A stretch of DNA of 64,000 nt from Glebionis coronaria (lineage: Eukaryota; Streptophyta; Magnoliopsida; Asterales; Asteraceae): the NCBI GenBank assembly GCA_025667525.1, contig JANFOE010002240.1:1-64000 (forward strand). The letters are read 5' to 3'. This document shows, piece after piece, positions 22,318 to 34,070 of this stretch. The translations under genes and the position numbers were made by a program. A model generated the notes under the pieces. That model was not told the origin of the DNA. It saw nothing but the letters and a program-made list of their open reading frames with translations, and did no database searches. Every line of letters starts with the position of its first letter. The stretch's first letter is position 1.

Positions 22318-22640
22318 TGTTGGAAATACGTTTTACGTATTAAGAAGGATCGGTCACTCCAACAATAGTCCATGTAATAGCTCGTAGTTTAGTTACTTAT
22401 CTTAATTAAACAAACAAACCAAAGCCTAGCCTACAACATGTGTAGGCCGGCCCAAGTGTAAGCCCAAGCCCATGACAAGGGCTTGGGTATATATACCCTC
22501 GCCTTTGATGGAGAGGGTGTGTGGTTAATCATTTTTTTTCACATAGTTCTCTTTAAGTTTCTCTCTCTAAAAGTATGTAATCCACCATCTTTCTATCTCT
22601 TTCTCTCTCTAAAACATAAGCAAGATTTACATATCCTACA
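22318..22640 (+). repeat. Copia-1 right LTR
   Basis: 323 bp, TGTTGG...CCTACA, five differences by eye from the left LTR. It is followed by the GTCCG target duplication. Confidence 0.95.
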
Positions 22641-22645
22641 GTCCG

Positions 22646-23443
22646 TTTCAAGAATAATAAGTCATTCGCCTTATGTGTAAAATCCTCATGTCATGCATTC
22701 ATAAGTAGCTACACACTCGCTAAGGAAAGAAAAATAAAACTCACACAATAATTTACATCCTACATCTTTTTGAGACTTAGGATCTTCAATCCCGCAACCC
22801 GTCAAGGTAATATTGGATTGGAGCAACTATTAAATCCCCGCAACCCGTCAAGAAAATATTAGAATCTAATAGTTACTATAATTAACACTTCACTGCCCCT
22901 CTTGGGAGTCTTGTATAATAATTATTTTTTTCTTTTCTTTTTTTCTTTTCTTTTTCTTTTTTTTTTCTAGCCACTCATTTTTTTATAAGGCGCTCTTATT
23001 TTTCTTTATTCCTCAAAAAGAAAGATGAAAAGAATAAAAGGAAAAACACCTGCTAAGTATTAAGCATGACATAAGTCTAATACACATAAAACGTTCTAAC
23101 TTAGAATCTTAAGACGTACTTATACCAACCATGAATGATTAGCCAAAAATACATAAGAGATTACAAATCAATTAAAATCGTCCTTGATTATTTATTAACA
23201 TATATACATGCGAAGAAATTAGAGGTAAAAAGAGAAGGGTTTAGCCACAAGTAATTATCATGAAGTTTGTCTAGCCCTTTTATACTTGCTTCAACTCTAT
23301 CATTTCCCATTCTCCACAAATTTAAAATCTCAAATAATGAGACTCGTGGATGGTTAGCCTAATAGACCAATGAAGGACTACATGGTTAAGGATACTAGCT
23401 AGAGAATTCTTATATAAGCAAACTCGGGTTGAGTCAAAGTATC
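22646..23443 (-). other. Athila-2 3' untranslated region, middle segment
   Basis: Non-coding Athila-2 sequence between copia-1 and Athila-1, readable on the minus strand. Its right part (23265-23438, reversed) matches Athila-1 at 50480-50620. A polypyrimidine tract (ctttt repeats) is at 22926-22968. GTATC at 23439-23443 is the target duplication of Athila-1. Confidence 0.8.
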
Positions 23444-24989
23444 TGATAGGTGTGAAAACACCCATCCTTTTACCACTTATTTCTTGCTAAAACAAGACCA
23501 AAACGCGTATTTAATGTCATTTGTTTGGAATTATGCGTGGTTTGTGTGTTTGTTGTGTTTTCAGAGCCAACCGGATAAATATTGAAGAAAACATGGGATT
23601 GCACGGGTTTTATCGAGGAAAAAGACGAAAGACGAATTCTATAGTCCAAGAGATACAAAAGATTTGAAGTGAATGGGCCTATTTGAAGATTTATCGAAGA
23701 AAAGGACCAAAGATGGAAGATTTACCTATGTCGAAGAAACTCAAGTCTATTAAATGAAGAAATTAAAAGACGAGTTGAATTTATTCGTCGACAAATCCTG
23801 AATCGAAATCAAAAACGTCAACTTTTCTGAAAAGACGAGAAGACAAAAAGAAAGGGAGAAAGCCCACTCACCAACCAAGGGAGAAGCCTATAAATACTCC
23901 TCCCATTCACAAATTTCCACTAGTTCCTTTCTGTTACACTTTTCCTAGTTCGTAGGAAGAACCATCTCCCTTAAGGAGTGGTTTTCATTTTTCTTTGATT
24001 TCTTCTTGAATCTTGTAAGTTTAATCTTTTCATTTTTGTTTGTTGAATCTTTAATCATTAATACAAGTTTACTTTTAATCTTTCCATCATCATCTCTTTA
24101 TGATTCAAAGTTCTTTAGTTTTATTTTATTGGTTTGATCATAAAAAAGTAAGTGGATTTTGTGTTTTTGTTGTTATGGATTGATGTTTACCTTAGGTAAA
24201 TGATTAGTGGTGAAATTGGTTTAAGTTTTGATTAAAAACTTGATGAAAATTTGTGTTAAATTCGTGTTTCTGAATCCCCTGTTCTTCGCATTTTGTTACT
24301 GTGCTCGCCCAGTAATATTCCGGATAGAGTTGTAATTTTGTTGTTTACTCGGAATATCAAAATATTCCGCATAGCCAAAACATTCCGCATAGTGTTTTCT
24401 TTTCCTCATAGGGCAATTATTCCGCATATCACAAACATTTCGAGTAGCTTACATTATTCCGGGTAGAGCTCATTATTCTGCATAGTGTTTTCTTTCAAAT
24501 ATTCCGAATAGGGTTTATTTTTAAAATATTCCGCATAGAGCATCATTCCGGATCAAGGTGTGAATTTGTTGTTTATTCGGAATACCCGAATATTCCGAGT
24601 AGGAGCTATTATCCCGCATAACCTCAGAGATTTATTCCGAGTAGAGCTAACATTCCGAGTAGGGCAAAATATTCCGGATAGCCATTATTCCGAATAAGGT
24701 AAATTTCCAGTTTTATTCCAGTTTTTCCATTTTTAAATTCTAGCTTTATTTTTATTCTCAGTAATTGCTTTTAGTTTAATTTTATTATTTCTAGCACTTA
24801 CCATTTTAGTAGATTTAGACCAAAGCTCCCCCTTTTAGTCACCAAGTACAACGATTCCACTTTTAACCGTGATCGATTCGAGAAGATACCGAGAACGAAA
24901 CAACGACATATATCAATTGGGTACGAGCAACGCAAAGAAAGATCTTGCAAAAGCAACATTTTTATTAACCAACCAAAAGTCAGTTATTA
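23444..24989 (+). repeat. Athila-1 left LTR
   Basis: It starts TGATAGGTG and ends AGTTATTA. A TATA box (ctataaatac) is near 23889. Positions 24315-24700 hold an array of ATTCCG repeats. It differs from the right LTR at about ten sites in the first ~240 bp, so it is older than copia-1 or copia-2. Confidence 0.92.
24315..24700 (+). repeat. ATTCCG-N-N-TAG repeat array in the Athila-1 left LTR
   Basis: Roughly 18 copies of ATTCCG followed by CATAG, GATAG, AGTAG or AATAG, loosely spaced by 15-30 bp, with a few copies inverted (cggaata). The same array lies in the right LTR. Confidence 0.9.
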
Positions 24990-24992
24990 AAA

Positions 24993-25007
24993 TGGCGCCG
25001 CTGCCGG
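24993..25007 (+). promoter_or_regulatory. Athila-1 primer-binding site
   Basis: tggcgccgctgccgg, three bases after the LTR, is the tRNA-complementary PBS form usual for Athila/Tat elements. Confidence 0.85.
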
Positions 25008-25197
25008 CTCTTTTTGTAAGGATCAACGGTTTTTTGTGAGAAAAATTATATTTTGGGATTCGTTCTTTCGGGAACGTTATTTTCAAGCACAAAAATTTTC
25101 AAAAAACCCATAAAAATATAAAATTTTCAAAAATACAAAAACATTAAAAAACCTATAAAAACAAAAAATATTTTCTCTTGCATTTTCTTTTTAGTGT

Positions 25198-26208
25198 ATG
25201 CGTACTCGATCAACGTCTTATTCAGAGCCCGAGACTCTCGAAGATTTAGACATGGCCGGTGTACACAACAACAACAATAATAATCCACCCCTCCCAAACA
25301 ACAACAATAATAATCCACCCCACCAAAACATGAATAATCCACCCTTACCCGACCTACAAACCATGGAGGAGCTATGCCAACCTACGATGAACGAACGTGG
25401 AGGCCCGATTGCGCCGATGCATGTCATGGCTCAGGAGTTTTCATTGAAGCATCACATGATCCAAAAAGTGCAAACTAACCCATTTCGCGGAATTCCGGAT
25501 GATGATGCCAACAAACACCTCGACAAATTCATTACCATCACCCAAAGCATGAAGTCCCCCGGTGTTTCTATGGATGACCTTCGCCTCAAACTCTTTCCCC
25601 ACTCGCTTTCTCACCATGCCGAAAAATGGTTTGACCGTCTCCCAAAGAACTCTATTCATAATTGGGACGACATGACTCAACGCTTTTTGTCGCGCTACTT
25701 CCCACCATCCATGGTCACAAGCCTTCGGAACCAAATTAGTGGATTCATGCAAGACAATGATGAATCGCTCTTCGATGCTTGGGAACGATACAATGATTTG
25801 ATCGACCGCTGTCCTAATCACAACATGCTCCCCGTCACTCTCATTGATACTTTCTACAATGGTCTCACTTTTCGTGATCGTGACACGATCAACGCCGCCG
25901 CCGGTGGTACTTTTATGAAAAGGAGACCGGAGGAGTGTCGAGAGTTGATTGAAAACATGACTACTCACCACAAGAATTGGGATTCATCCGAATCCTCAAG
26001 ATCTAACTCGAGAGTCAATGTTTCTTCTACTACTTCCAATCCCGAGATGACTGAAATTTCTCGACAACTCGCTGAGATGAACAAGAATTTCATGACCATG
26101 GCCACAAACCACTTTCAACAAGCTAAAGCCGTTGCTATTTCTTGTGACACATCTGGTGGTCCTCATTCTTACAATGATTGTCCTTCTACCCAAGGCAATT
26201 TTTTCTGA
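25198..26208 (+). CDS. Athila-1 Gag
   Basis: 336 codons from ATG 25198. The N-terminal part is Asn/Pro-rich (residues ~23-48). Residues ~80-260 form a Retrotrans_gag domain (AEKWFDRLPKNSIHNWDDM, RFLSRYFPPS, ESLFDAWERYNDLIDRCPNH, FYNGL). The C-terminal zinc knuckle (residues 316-328, CDTSGGPHSYNDC) has Ser where the second Cys should be, so metal binding is probably lost. The frame ends just after a run of six T at 26199-26204; pro-pol continues in the next frame, so either a homopolymer indel or a frameshift separates Gag from Pol. Confidence 0.9.
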   Translation: MRTRSTSYSEPETLEDLDMAGVHNNNNNNPPLPNNNNNNPPHQNMNNPPLPDLQTMEELCQPTMNERGGPIAPMHVMAQEFSLKHHMIQKVQTNPFRGIPDDDANKHLDKFITITQSMKSPGVSMDDLRLKLFPHSLSHHAEKWFDRLPKNSIHNWDDMTQRFLSRYFPPSMVTSLRNQISGFMQDNDESLFDAWERYNDLIDRCPNHNMLPVTLIDTFYNGLTFRDRDTINAAAGGTFMKRRPEECRELIENMTTHHKNWDSSESSRSNSRVNVSSTTSNPEMTEISRQLAEMNKNFMTMATNHFQQAKAVAISCDTSGGPHSYNDCPSTQGNFF

Positions 26209-29041
26209 AAACGTTAACGCAGCATACGGTACTTATTCCTCGGGAGGCTATCAAGCTCGCCCTCAAGGAGACCGTAGCTTGCTAAGTTATCGTTCAAACA
26301 ATTATCTTGCTCTACCTGGTTTCCCTCCTCCAAACCAAAACCAACAACAAAGCTATAATCGAAACAACCAATCCCAACCTCGTGCTAACAATCAATATCA
26401 ATCCCAAAGAAACCCATACCCACCTCAAGGAAATTCTCAAGCTTACCAAGCTCCACCTCTCAATCAACCAATGGCATTGAATGCAGACGTCGAAACGCTC
26501 ATGAAGACTAATAGAGAGATGGTGACGAATCTTCAGAGTCAATTTGTCAACTTGAAGAATGACATGGCGAAACAAGGGAGCGATATTCGAGCCGAGCTAA
26601 AGAATGACATGGCAAAACAAAGCAATGAAATTCGTGCAGACATCAGAGACTCTTTCAGCACTCAAGCGCTTAACATACGAGATATGATCGGTTCGCTCAT
26701 CCAAGGTAATCAACCCTCTTCTTCGGGTACTCTTCCGAGTAACACTGTTGCGAATCCAAGAGGGGAGATGAAATCAATCACCACTCGTAGTGGAAAAGGT
26801 TATACGGAACCCGAGCTTCCTACACCTCCACCCGTGATTGTGAACAAGGAAAAAGAGCAACTTTCCTCACCTCCTTCACCTTCTATCCCCATTTCCCCAC
26901 CACCCGTAGTTGTGAGTGATCCTACTCCCTTTAAACCTTCTTCTTCATCCAATATACCTTATCCTTCAAGGTTGAGGAAAGAGAAGCAAAAGAGCAAGGA
27001 TGATATTCAAGTTTCAAACTTTCTAAAAATGTTTAAACAATTGAATTTTAACATCTCCTTTGCCGAGGCTCTCGCTCACATGCCTAAATACGCAAAAATG
27101 TTTAAAGATCTTCTTAGTGACAAGGAGAAGCTTCTTGACATTGCTCAGACCCAACTTAATGAGAACTGCTCCGCAGTGCTCTTAAGGAAATTGCCCACCA
27201 AACTTGGTGATCCGGGTCGCTTCTTGATTCCTTGCAACTTCCCGGGAGTAGATAATTGCATGGCCCTAGCCGATCTAGGTGCCAGTATAAACTTAATGCC
27301 TTTAAGTGTTTGGAAGCAATTATCTCTCCCCGAGCTAGTCCCCACCAAAATGACTTTGGAATTAGCCAACCGTACGGTTGCTTATCCAGTGGGGATAGCC
27401 GAAGACGTCTTCGTTGGCGTTGACAAATTCACCTTCCCGGCGGATTTTGTTGTCGTTGACTACGAGATGGATCCTCGTGTTCCATTAATCGTTGGACGTC
27501 CATTCCTGAGGACCGGTCGCACTCTCATTGATGTAGCCGCGGGCAAAATAATCATGAGAGTTGGTGATGATAAAATTGTCTTCAACATGGGGAAGATTTC
27601 TAAGCAACCTTATTCATATGAGAGTATTAATGCTATTGATGTTCTCGATGAGGCTTGTGAAGAACATTTTCATGATGCTTGCAAAAGTACTCTCTCTTCT
27701 CTACCCAATGTTGAGACCGTTGTCTCAATTGCTCCGGCATTGACTCCTTTTGGAGAAAGTGACTTGGATGATTTCGAAGCTAGCTTGGGTCCTCTCGATA
27801 TTAAGTATGATGATTCTTCCACTAATTGGGATGAAGACATTCGTACTATTGAGAGACTTCTCAATGAAGACCAGTTTCCTCCTCCCTATCCTAAAGAGGT
27901 GACTAATGATGATCCATCGTTAGTTACACCATCTATTGAGGATCCTCCTACTCTTGAGTTTAAAGACCTACCTCCTCATCTAGAGTACGTTTTTCTTGAA
28001 GACAAAGAGAAGTTACCGGTCATCATCCCGAAGGACCTGAAAGAAGAAGAAAAAGTCCGACTTATCGCCGTGTTGAAGAAGCACAAAAGAGCTATCGCTT
28101 GGAAAATCTCCGACATTCACGGAATTGATCCTCACTTTTGCACACATAAAATTCTCATGGAGGACGACTTTAAGCCCACAATTCATAGCCAACGAAGGGT
28201 GAATCCTAAAATCCATGAAGTCATCAAAAAAGAGGTTATCAAACTTCTTGATGCGGGTATGATTTACCCTATTTCGGATTCACCATGGGTTAGTCCAGTC
28301 CATTGTGTGCCTAAGAAAGGCGGAATTACCGTTGTGCCCAATGCAAACAACGAGTTGGTTCCTACCCGTCTCGTTACTGGGATGAGAGTTTGTATAGACT
28401 ACCGCAAACTCAATGATGCCACGAGAAAGGATCATTTCCCTCTTCCTTTTATGGACCAAATGCTTGAACGTTTAGCGGGTAATGAATATTACTGCTTTCT
28501 CGATGGTTTCTCGGGTTATTTCCAAATACCCATCGATCCCCAAGATCAAGAGAAGACAACATTCACTTGTCCCTATGGCACATTTGCCTACAAAAGGATT
28601 CCTTTTGGCTTATGCAATGCCCCCGGGACTTTCCAAAGGTGCATGTTGGCTATCTTCCATGACATGGTTGATCAAACCATGGAAGTCTTCATGGATGATT
28701 TCTCGGTCTTTGGGGATTCCTTCTCTTCTTGCCTTACCAATTTTGAACGTATGCTTAAGCGGTGCGAAGACACTCGCCTTGTTCTGAATTGGGAAAAATG
28801 CCATTTTATGGTAAAAGAAGGCATTGTGCTAGGACACCAAATCTCTAAAGTCGGTCTTGAAGTCGACCGTGCTAAAGTAGATGTCATATCCAAATTACCT
28901 CCACCTTCAACCGTGAAGGGTGTGAGAAGTTTTCTGGGTCATGCGGGCTTCTATCGTCGATTCATTCAGGATTTCTCTAAAATCGCTCGCCCGATGACCC
29001 ACCTCTTGGAAAAAGATACTTCTTTTATCTTTTCTAAATAG
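26206..29041 (+). CDS. Athila-1 protease and reverse transcriptase
   Basis: The frame is open from the T-run frameshift to a TAG at 29039-29041. It starts with a Gln/Asn-rich linker and amphipathic repeats (NDMAKQ twice). The aspartic protease has the Athila-type DLGASINLMP (D at 27271) and LIVGRPFLRTGRT. RT has RVCIDYRKLND, FSGYFQIPID, PFGLCNAPGTFQRCM and the catalytic FMDDFSVFG (28688 onward), then the connection [22 protein letters not shown]. The enzyme copies element RNA to DNA inside the particle. The stop, at what is usually a Glu/Gln codon, separates RNase H and integrase. Confidence 0.92.
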
Positions 29042-30834
29042 TGTATCGAAGCCTTCAATCTTCTTAAGGATAAGCTAACTAAGGCATCGGTCTTGGTCAC
29101 TCCTAATTGGGAGCTACCCTTTGAGTTGATGTGCGATGCTAGCGACTTTGCTATTGGTGCAGTTTTGGGACAAAGGATCAACAAACACTTCCAACCAATC
29201 CACTATGCTAGCAAAACAATGACGGGGGCTCAATTGCATTATACGACAACCGAAAAAGAGCTTTTAGCTGTTGTCTATGATTTTGAAAAATTCCGCCCCT
29301 ATCTTGTTTTATCCACCACAATCGTATACACGGACCATTCAGCGTTGAAGTACTTGATGACTAAACACGACTCTAAGCCAAGACTTCTTCGTTGGGTTTT
29401 ACTCCTTCAAGAATTCAACATTGAAATTCGTGACAAGAAGGGTGCTGAAAACCTAGCCGCGGATCATTTGAGTAGACTTGAGGATCCATATCAAGGGGAT
29501 CATCCAAACAAAGAGATCAATGACTCTTTCCCCCTTGAGACCTTAATGACTATAAATCTCAATTTGGATGACACCCCATGGTTTGCCGATATTGCAAACT
29601 ACTTAGCGGGTAATGTTCTCATCAAAGGGTTAACATCCCAACAAAAGAAGAAGTTCTTGAATGATGTTAAGACTTACTTTTGGGATGACCCTTTTCTATT
29701 CAAACAATGCGCTGACTTGATTATTCGCCGATGTGTTGACGAACCGGCAGCTTTTGACATTCTCCAAGCTTGCCACAAAGGACCCACCGGTGGTCACTTT
29801 GGTCCCAACTACACCGCCAAAAAAGTGTTTGACTCGGGATTCTATTGGCCCACCATTTATCGTGATGCTCACGAGATGGTTAAACATTGTGATGCTTGCC
29901 AAAGACAAGGCAAGGTCACACATAAAGATGAGATGCCTCAAAATTTCATACAAGAATGTGAAATCTTTGATGTATGGGACATCGACTTTATGGGGCCATT
30001 CCCTTCTTCTAAAGGCAACAAGTACATCCTTGTCGCTGTTGACTACGTTTCCAAATGGGTTGAAGCCAAAGCTTTACCCACTAACGACGCGAGGGTGGTT
30101 TGTAATTTCTTGAAACAACTGTTTGCTCGATTCGGTGTTCCTCGTGCTATTATCAGTGACCGCGGGACTCATTTTTGCAACGATCAATTTGCAAGAGTCA
30201 TGGCTAAGTATGGTGTCAATCACCGTTTTTCCACCGCTTATCATCCTCAAACCAACGGTCAAGCCGAGATATCCAACCGTGGATTGAAGAGAATTTTGGA
30301 ACGTACTGTGGGAGAGCATCGTGCCTCGTGGGCCAATAAACTTGATGATGCTCTGTGGGCTTTCCGTACCGCCTATAAGACGCCGATTGGTTGTACACCT
30401 TATCGCCTTGTGTACGGGTAAGCATGCCACCTCCCCATCGAGCTGGAACATAAGGCATATCGGGCCTTGAAGTGGGCTAACTTCGACATCAACAAAGCCG
30501 GTGATCTTCGCAAGATTCAAATCAACGAGCTACAAGAATTGAGGAATCCAGCTTACGAGAACTCATTGATCTACAAGGAGAAGACCAAGATTATCCACGA
30601 TGCTAAAATTAAGAACCGAGAGTTCCACGTTGGTGATCAAGTCTTACTTTTTAACTCTCGGTTGAAGATCTTCTCGGGCAAGTTGAAGAGCCGCTGGTCT
30701 GGTCCATTCACCATCGCTAATGTTTTTCCCTATGGCACCATTGAGCTTTCTCAGCCAAATGGGCCCAATTTTAAGGTGAATGGCCAGCGTTTAAAGTTGT
30801 ACTTTGGTGAGGACATCTCTCAGGAGATGATTCC
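29042..30834 (+). pseudogene. Athila-1 RNase H and integrase, C-terminal end cut by an insertion
   Basis: Same frame as the RT, after the stop at 29039-29041. RNase H shows [29 protein letters not shown] and [10 protein letters not shown]. Integrase has an HHCC zinc site ([12 protein letters not shown] ... CDACQRQGK), catalytic D (WDIDFMGPF), D (ISDRGTHF) and E ([10 protein letters not shown]). A TAA at 30419-30421 interrupts YG-KACHLP. The rest ([31 protein letters not shown]) runs to 30834, where a gypsy LTR is inserted in the last ~10 codons. Three lesions make this copy inactive. Confidence 0.92.
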
Positions 30835-33800
30835 TGTAAAATCCGCATGCTTTTACCATGAATAGTACCCATTAGATCGTACGTCCTAGATTAAACTTTC
30901 CTTTTATAGTATGATCACATTCACGTGCTAGCATTTTATGTATTACATACGTGTATGAACACGATAAGTATGGATTACGTAGGAACACACGATAATTATT
31001 CAAATAATAATTATAATCATGAACGTAATTTAATCACGATAAGATATTATGTACGTATTTATATATTTATTATGAACACGAATAAATATATAATATCTCG
31101 AGCGATAACTAATTGAATCATGTAAACTACGTAACACGTAAAAATGAATATTAGACACGATTATTCTTATTACGTATAATTAAATTAATATGACTAGTAC
31201 TACGTAAATTATTATTACATACAAAACATGAAGTTATTACAAATATTTCAGGGCATAATTTATGAGAAACCGATTACGTATTAAAATAAATGCGTACATT
31301 TTATTAAACAAATAACACAAACACATGAGAGTAAGGTTTCGGGCTATTTTTGACAAATGAGAAAAGTAATAGGACTTGGGCTCAAGGCCCAAGTGTTTTG
31401 GTTATTTCAGCCGTGTATAATATAGGACGGGGGGATTTTCTTTTTTTTGTTTCTGCCGACACAAACAAACAAACAAACTCAGAAACCCTAAAATTTAGAC
31501 AAACCGATCGTTTCTTTTCTTCTTCTTTCCTGCTGCGTCGGTTTAACATCAAAATCAAGAGGGAAGTCTCAAGCTAGATTAAACAAGGATTGTGGGTTAT
31601 TAGATCTTAACCCTAAAATCAAGTAAGTAAACCCTAATTTCGTTTTACTTTTCTTTTCTTTAATCCGATTTTTAAAGATTTTGAAACATGTCTAAACAAT
31701 AAAATCAAGGAGGGGGTTTCGTTGTTTGTTGTGGGGTTCGAGTGGCACACAAACCGAGACTCATATGAGTCTCGGTGATGACTGGAATGCACCAGCCGCA
31801 ACCCTAATTATGGTTTTGGGCTGGGTTGTGCTAGCAGTGGGAACCCGTAGGGGTGTTTGTGAAAGCAGTGGGAACCCGTAAGGGTGTTTGTGAAAGCAGT
31901 GGGAACCGAGACCCTAGTGGTCTCGGTGGGACAATTATAACTAGCAGGGGGTAACGAACCACTGACGGGGGTATCACCACCACTGTCGGTGGGTTTTTGG
32001 CATGAACAGGGGTGTTTGGCAACCTGTTTTATAAGCAACTTAAGGGTGCGTTTGGCTGATTAATAAACATATTTAAGGGCTGTTTGGTTCGGTGAATATG
32101 TAAACATAAAAACAACATATTTTCACGGGTTTGAGTCACGACGCGTTTTAATAAATAATACATGGTTACAGGTTATCATTTTAAAAGTTAATTAACTTTA
32201 CATGCTTATTAACTTTACAAGGTAATTAAATTAATAAATAATGACTTACTATTACAAGATTAATTAAATTGATTTAACATGCTAGGTAATTAATTTAATT
32301 AAAAACATGGACTTAGGTTTATTATTAATTAATTAATAATACATGATTTTAACCTAAGTAATTATTTATTTAAATTAGACTAAGTAATTAATTAATTATT
32401 AAAACCACGACTTATAATTAATTAATTCTCATGACTTAGGTTATATTAATATAATTAATAATACATGTTTTAACCTAAGTATTTATATCTTTATTTAATT
32501 AAATCACATTTTATTTAATTAAATACTTTTAACCTATAGTTTATTTAAATTACATGTAATAATTAATAAACTATACTTTATAATCTCATGACTTAGAATA
32601 TTAATTTATAAACACTTAGCTTATATTATTAGCTTAATTAACCAGCTTATAACTATTTATGGAAACTTTCTATTTTTAGAAACTTATTTAATTAAGGCAG
32701 CTAATCTATTTATGAAAACTTTCTATTTTTAGAAACTTATCTATTTTAAGCAGTAATTCTATTTTTGGAAACTTTTTATTTTTGGAAACTTTCTATTTGA
32801 GGAAACCTGCTATTTTTGGAAAGTTACTTATTATTACACAGTAAGTATAATAATACATGAAATACCAGAAATACTTAATCAGATTAAACAGAATATAAGA
32901 TAATCACAGTTTAAGGCTTTAAACAGTAAAACATAGTAAGAACGTATAAAATAAGCTAAGACATGACATAAAACCAGCTACGTATTTTGTAAACAGATAC
33001 TTATTCATGTATGTATTTATGTAGAGTTAGTGATACTGAAGTATGACTCTCTTCCGTTCGTCATCTTCGTTCACTGGACATAAGGTACGGATTCCGTCCT
33101 TTCAGTATGGACATTATTTCCTTATTAGGATTCCCCGTATGCAGCCAACTGTTTTCCCGTAGTATAAGTATGAGTTTGATTACTTATGTTTTAATTAAGA
33201 TTACCTATAGCCATATACATGCATGACCAGTTTCACCTAGTTATGGAGGTACCATAACCATAACATTAGAGGCACTGATGTTATGACTTCACCACGGCGG
33301 AGTGATTGCTCGTGGCGTCCCTTCAGCTTTTGGCCATTTATTTATATTTATCATGTGGGGCGTATGGGTGCATCCTTGTTACACGTTTTTTTATTCAGGA
33401 TTACATGGTGAATGTGGTGTGTGCCTTGCATCCTTCACGAGGATCTGATCCCTCCTACCCATAAAACTAGTATATTAAATTAGAGGCAGCCCCTCTAATT
33501 TGCATGATGAGGTCACCCCTCCAAGTATTCATGCACGGTGGATTTTCATGATCTATATTGGCTAATGGTAAAATATGTTAAACAGTTTTCATAAGATAAA
33601 CATAAGGCTTTTCTAACTATAAAACCTGTTTTATGAACATGTTCCAGGTTTTCCAAGACTTATACATTTCCGCTGCTATTAAGTTTCTATTATGTTTTAG
33701 TCACTTATACTATGTCTATATCCGTGCACTGAGCGTTTTGCTCAGCCGTTACTTTCCTTTCCATGTCCCAAAACGGCAGGTACCCTAGGAAAGACTCGAG

Positions 33801-34048
33801 CATTTGGAGGACGGGCATAGGATGGAAGCTGCTAGAGACTTCTTTTCCTTTTTGCCTTCATATACTTATGCTTGTTTAGTCTTTCATTCATTTCTTTTTC
33901 TTTATTATGTTTTGGGCTTATGTTGGGAACCGATGTTTGATTCCGGTTATCCCTATGGTCATGTAATGTTTTATACATTTATCCTTGTATGCTTTGATGA
34001 CACGCCATAATTACGCGTGACATTCCATTATCAAAATGGGGTGTTACA
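30835..34048 (+). repeat. Left 3.2-kb LTR of the Tekay-like element
   Basis: 3214 bp. Contents: TATA-like gtataatatagg near 31417; a perfect 22-bp palindrome centred on catatg (31754-31775); tandem units gtgggaacccgtaggggtgtttgtgaaagca (positions 31837-31905, two and a half copies); a second hairpin ccgagacc/ggtctcgg (31906-31926); very AT-rich attaatta sequence (32140-32650); and a 10-bp hairpin aaattagagg/cctctaattt near 33476-33500. The 33804-34010 ORF is kept in both LTRs only because the LTRs are copies. Confidence 0.93.
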
Positions 34049-34052
34049 ATTA

Positions 34053-34070
34053 TGGTATCAGAACCAAGGC
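34053..34070 (+). promoter_or_regulatory. Primer-binding site of the Tekay-like element
   Basis: tggtatcagaaccaaggc, four bases after the LTR, matches an initiator-Met tRNA 3' end over its first 10-11 bases. Confidence 0.8.

Larger units (their letters stand above)
10317..22640 (+). mobile_element. Copia-1: Ty1/copia LTR retrotransposon, 12.3 kb, non-autonomous
   Basis: It has 323-bp LTRs at both ends and the flanking duplication GTCCG (10312-10316, 22641-22645). Order: LTR, PBS, leader with a TTCCG repeat array, gag, zinc knuckle and coiled-coil region, protease, integrase, truncated RT, three-hairpin array, ~2.9 kb conserved non-coding region, PPT, LTR. It lacks the end of RT and all of RNase H and has several stops and frameshifts, so it cannot move unaided. 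The integrase closely resembles copia elements I know from Asteraceae; I did not settle the clade. Confidence 0.93.

Noticed and set aside
25261..25325. Asn/Pro codon repeat as a possible microsatellite gene feature
   Set aside because: Simple (aac/aat)n repeat within Gag; explains the Asn-rich tract and nothing more.
33804..34010. 68-codon ORF kept at 49568-49774
   Set aside because: Conserved only because both are copies of the same young LTR; no domain and no independent support.
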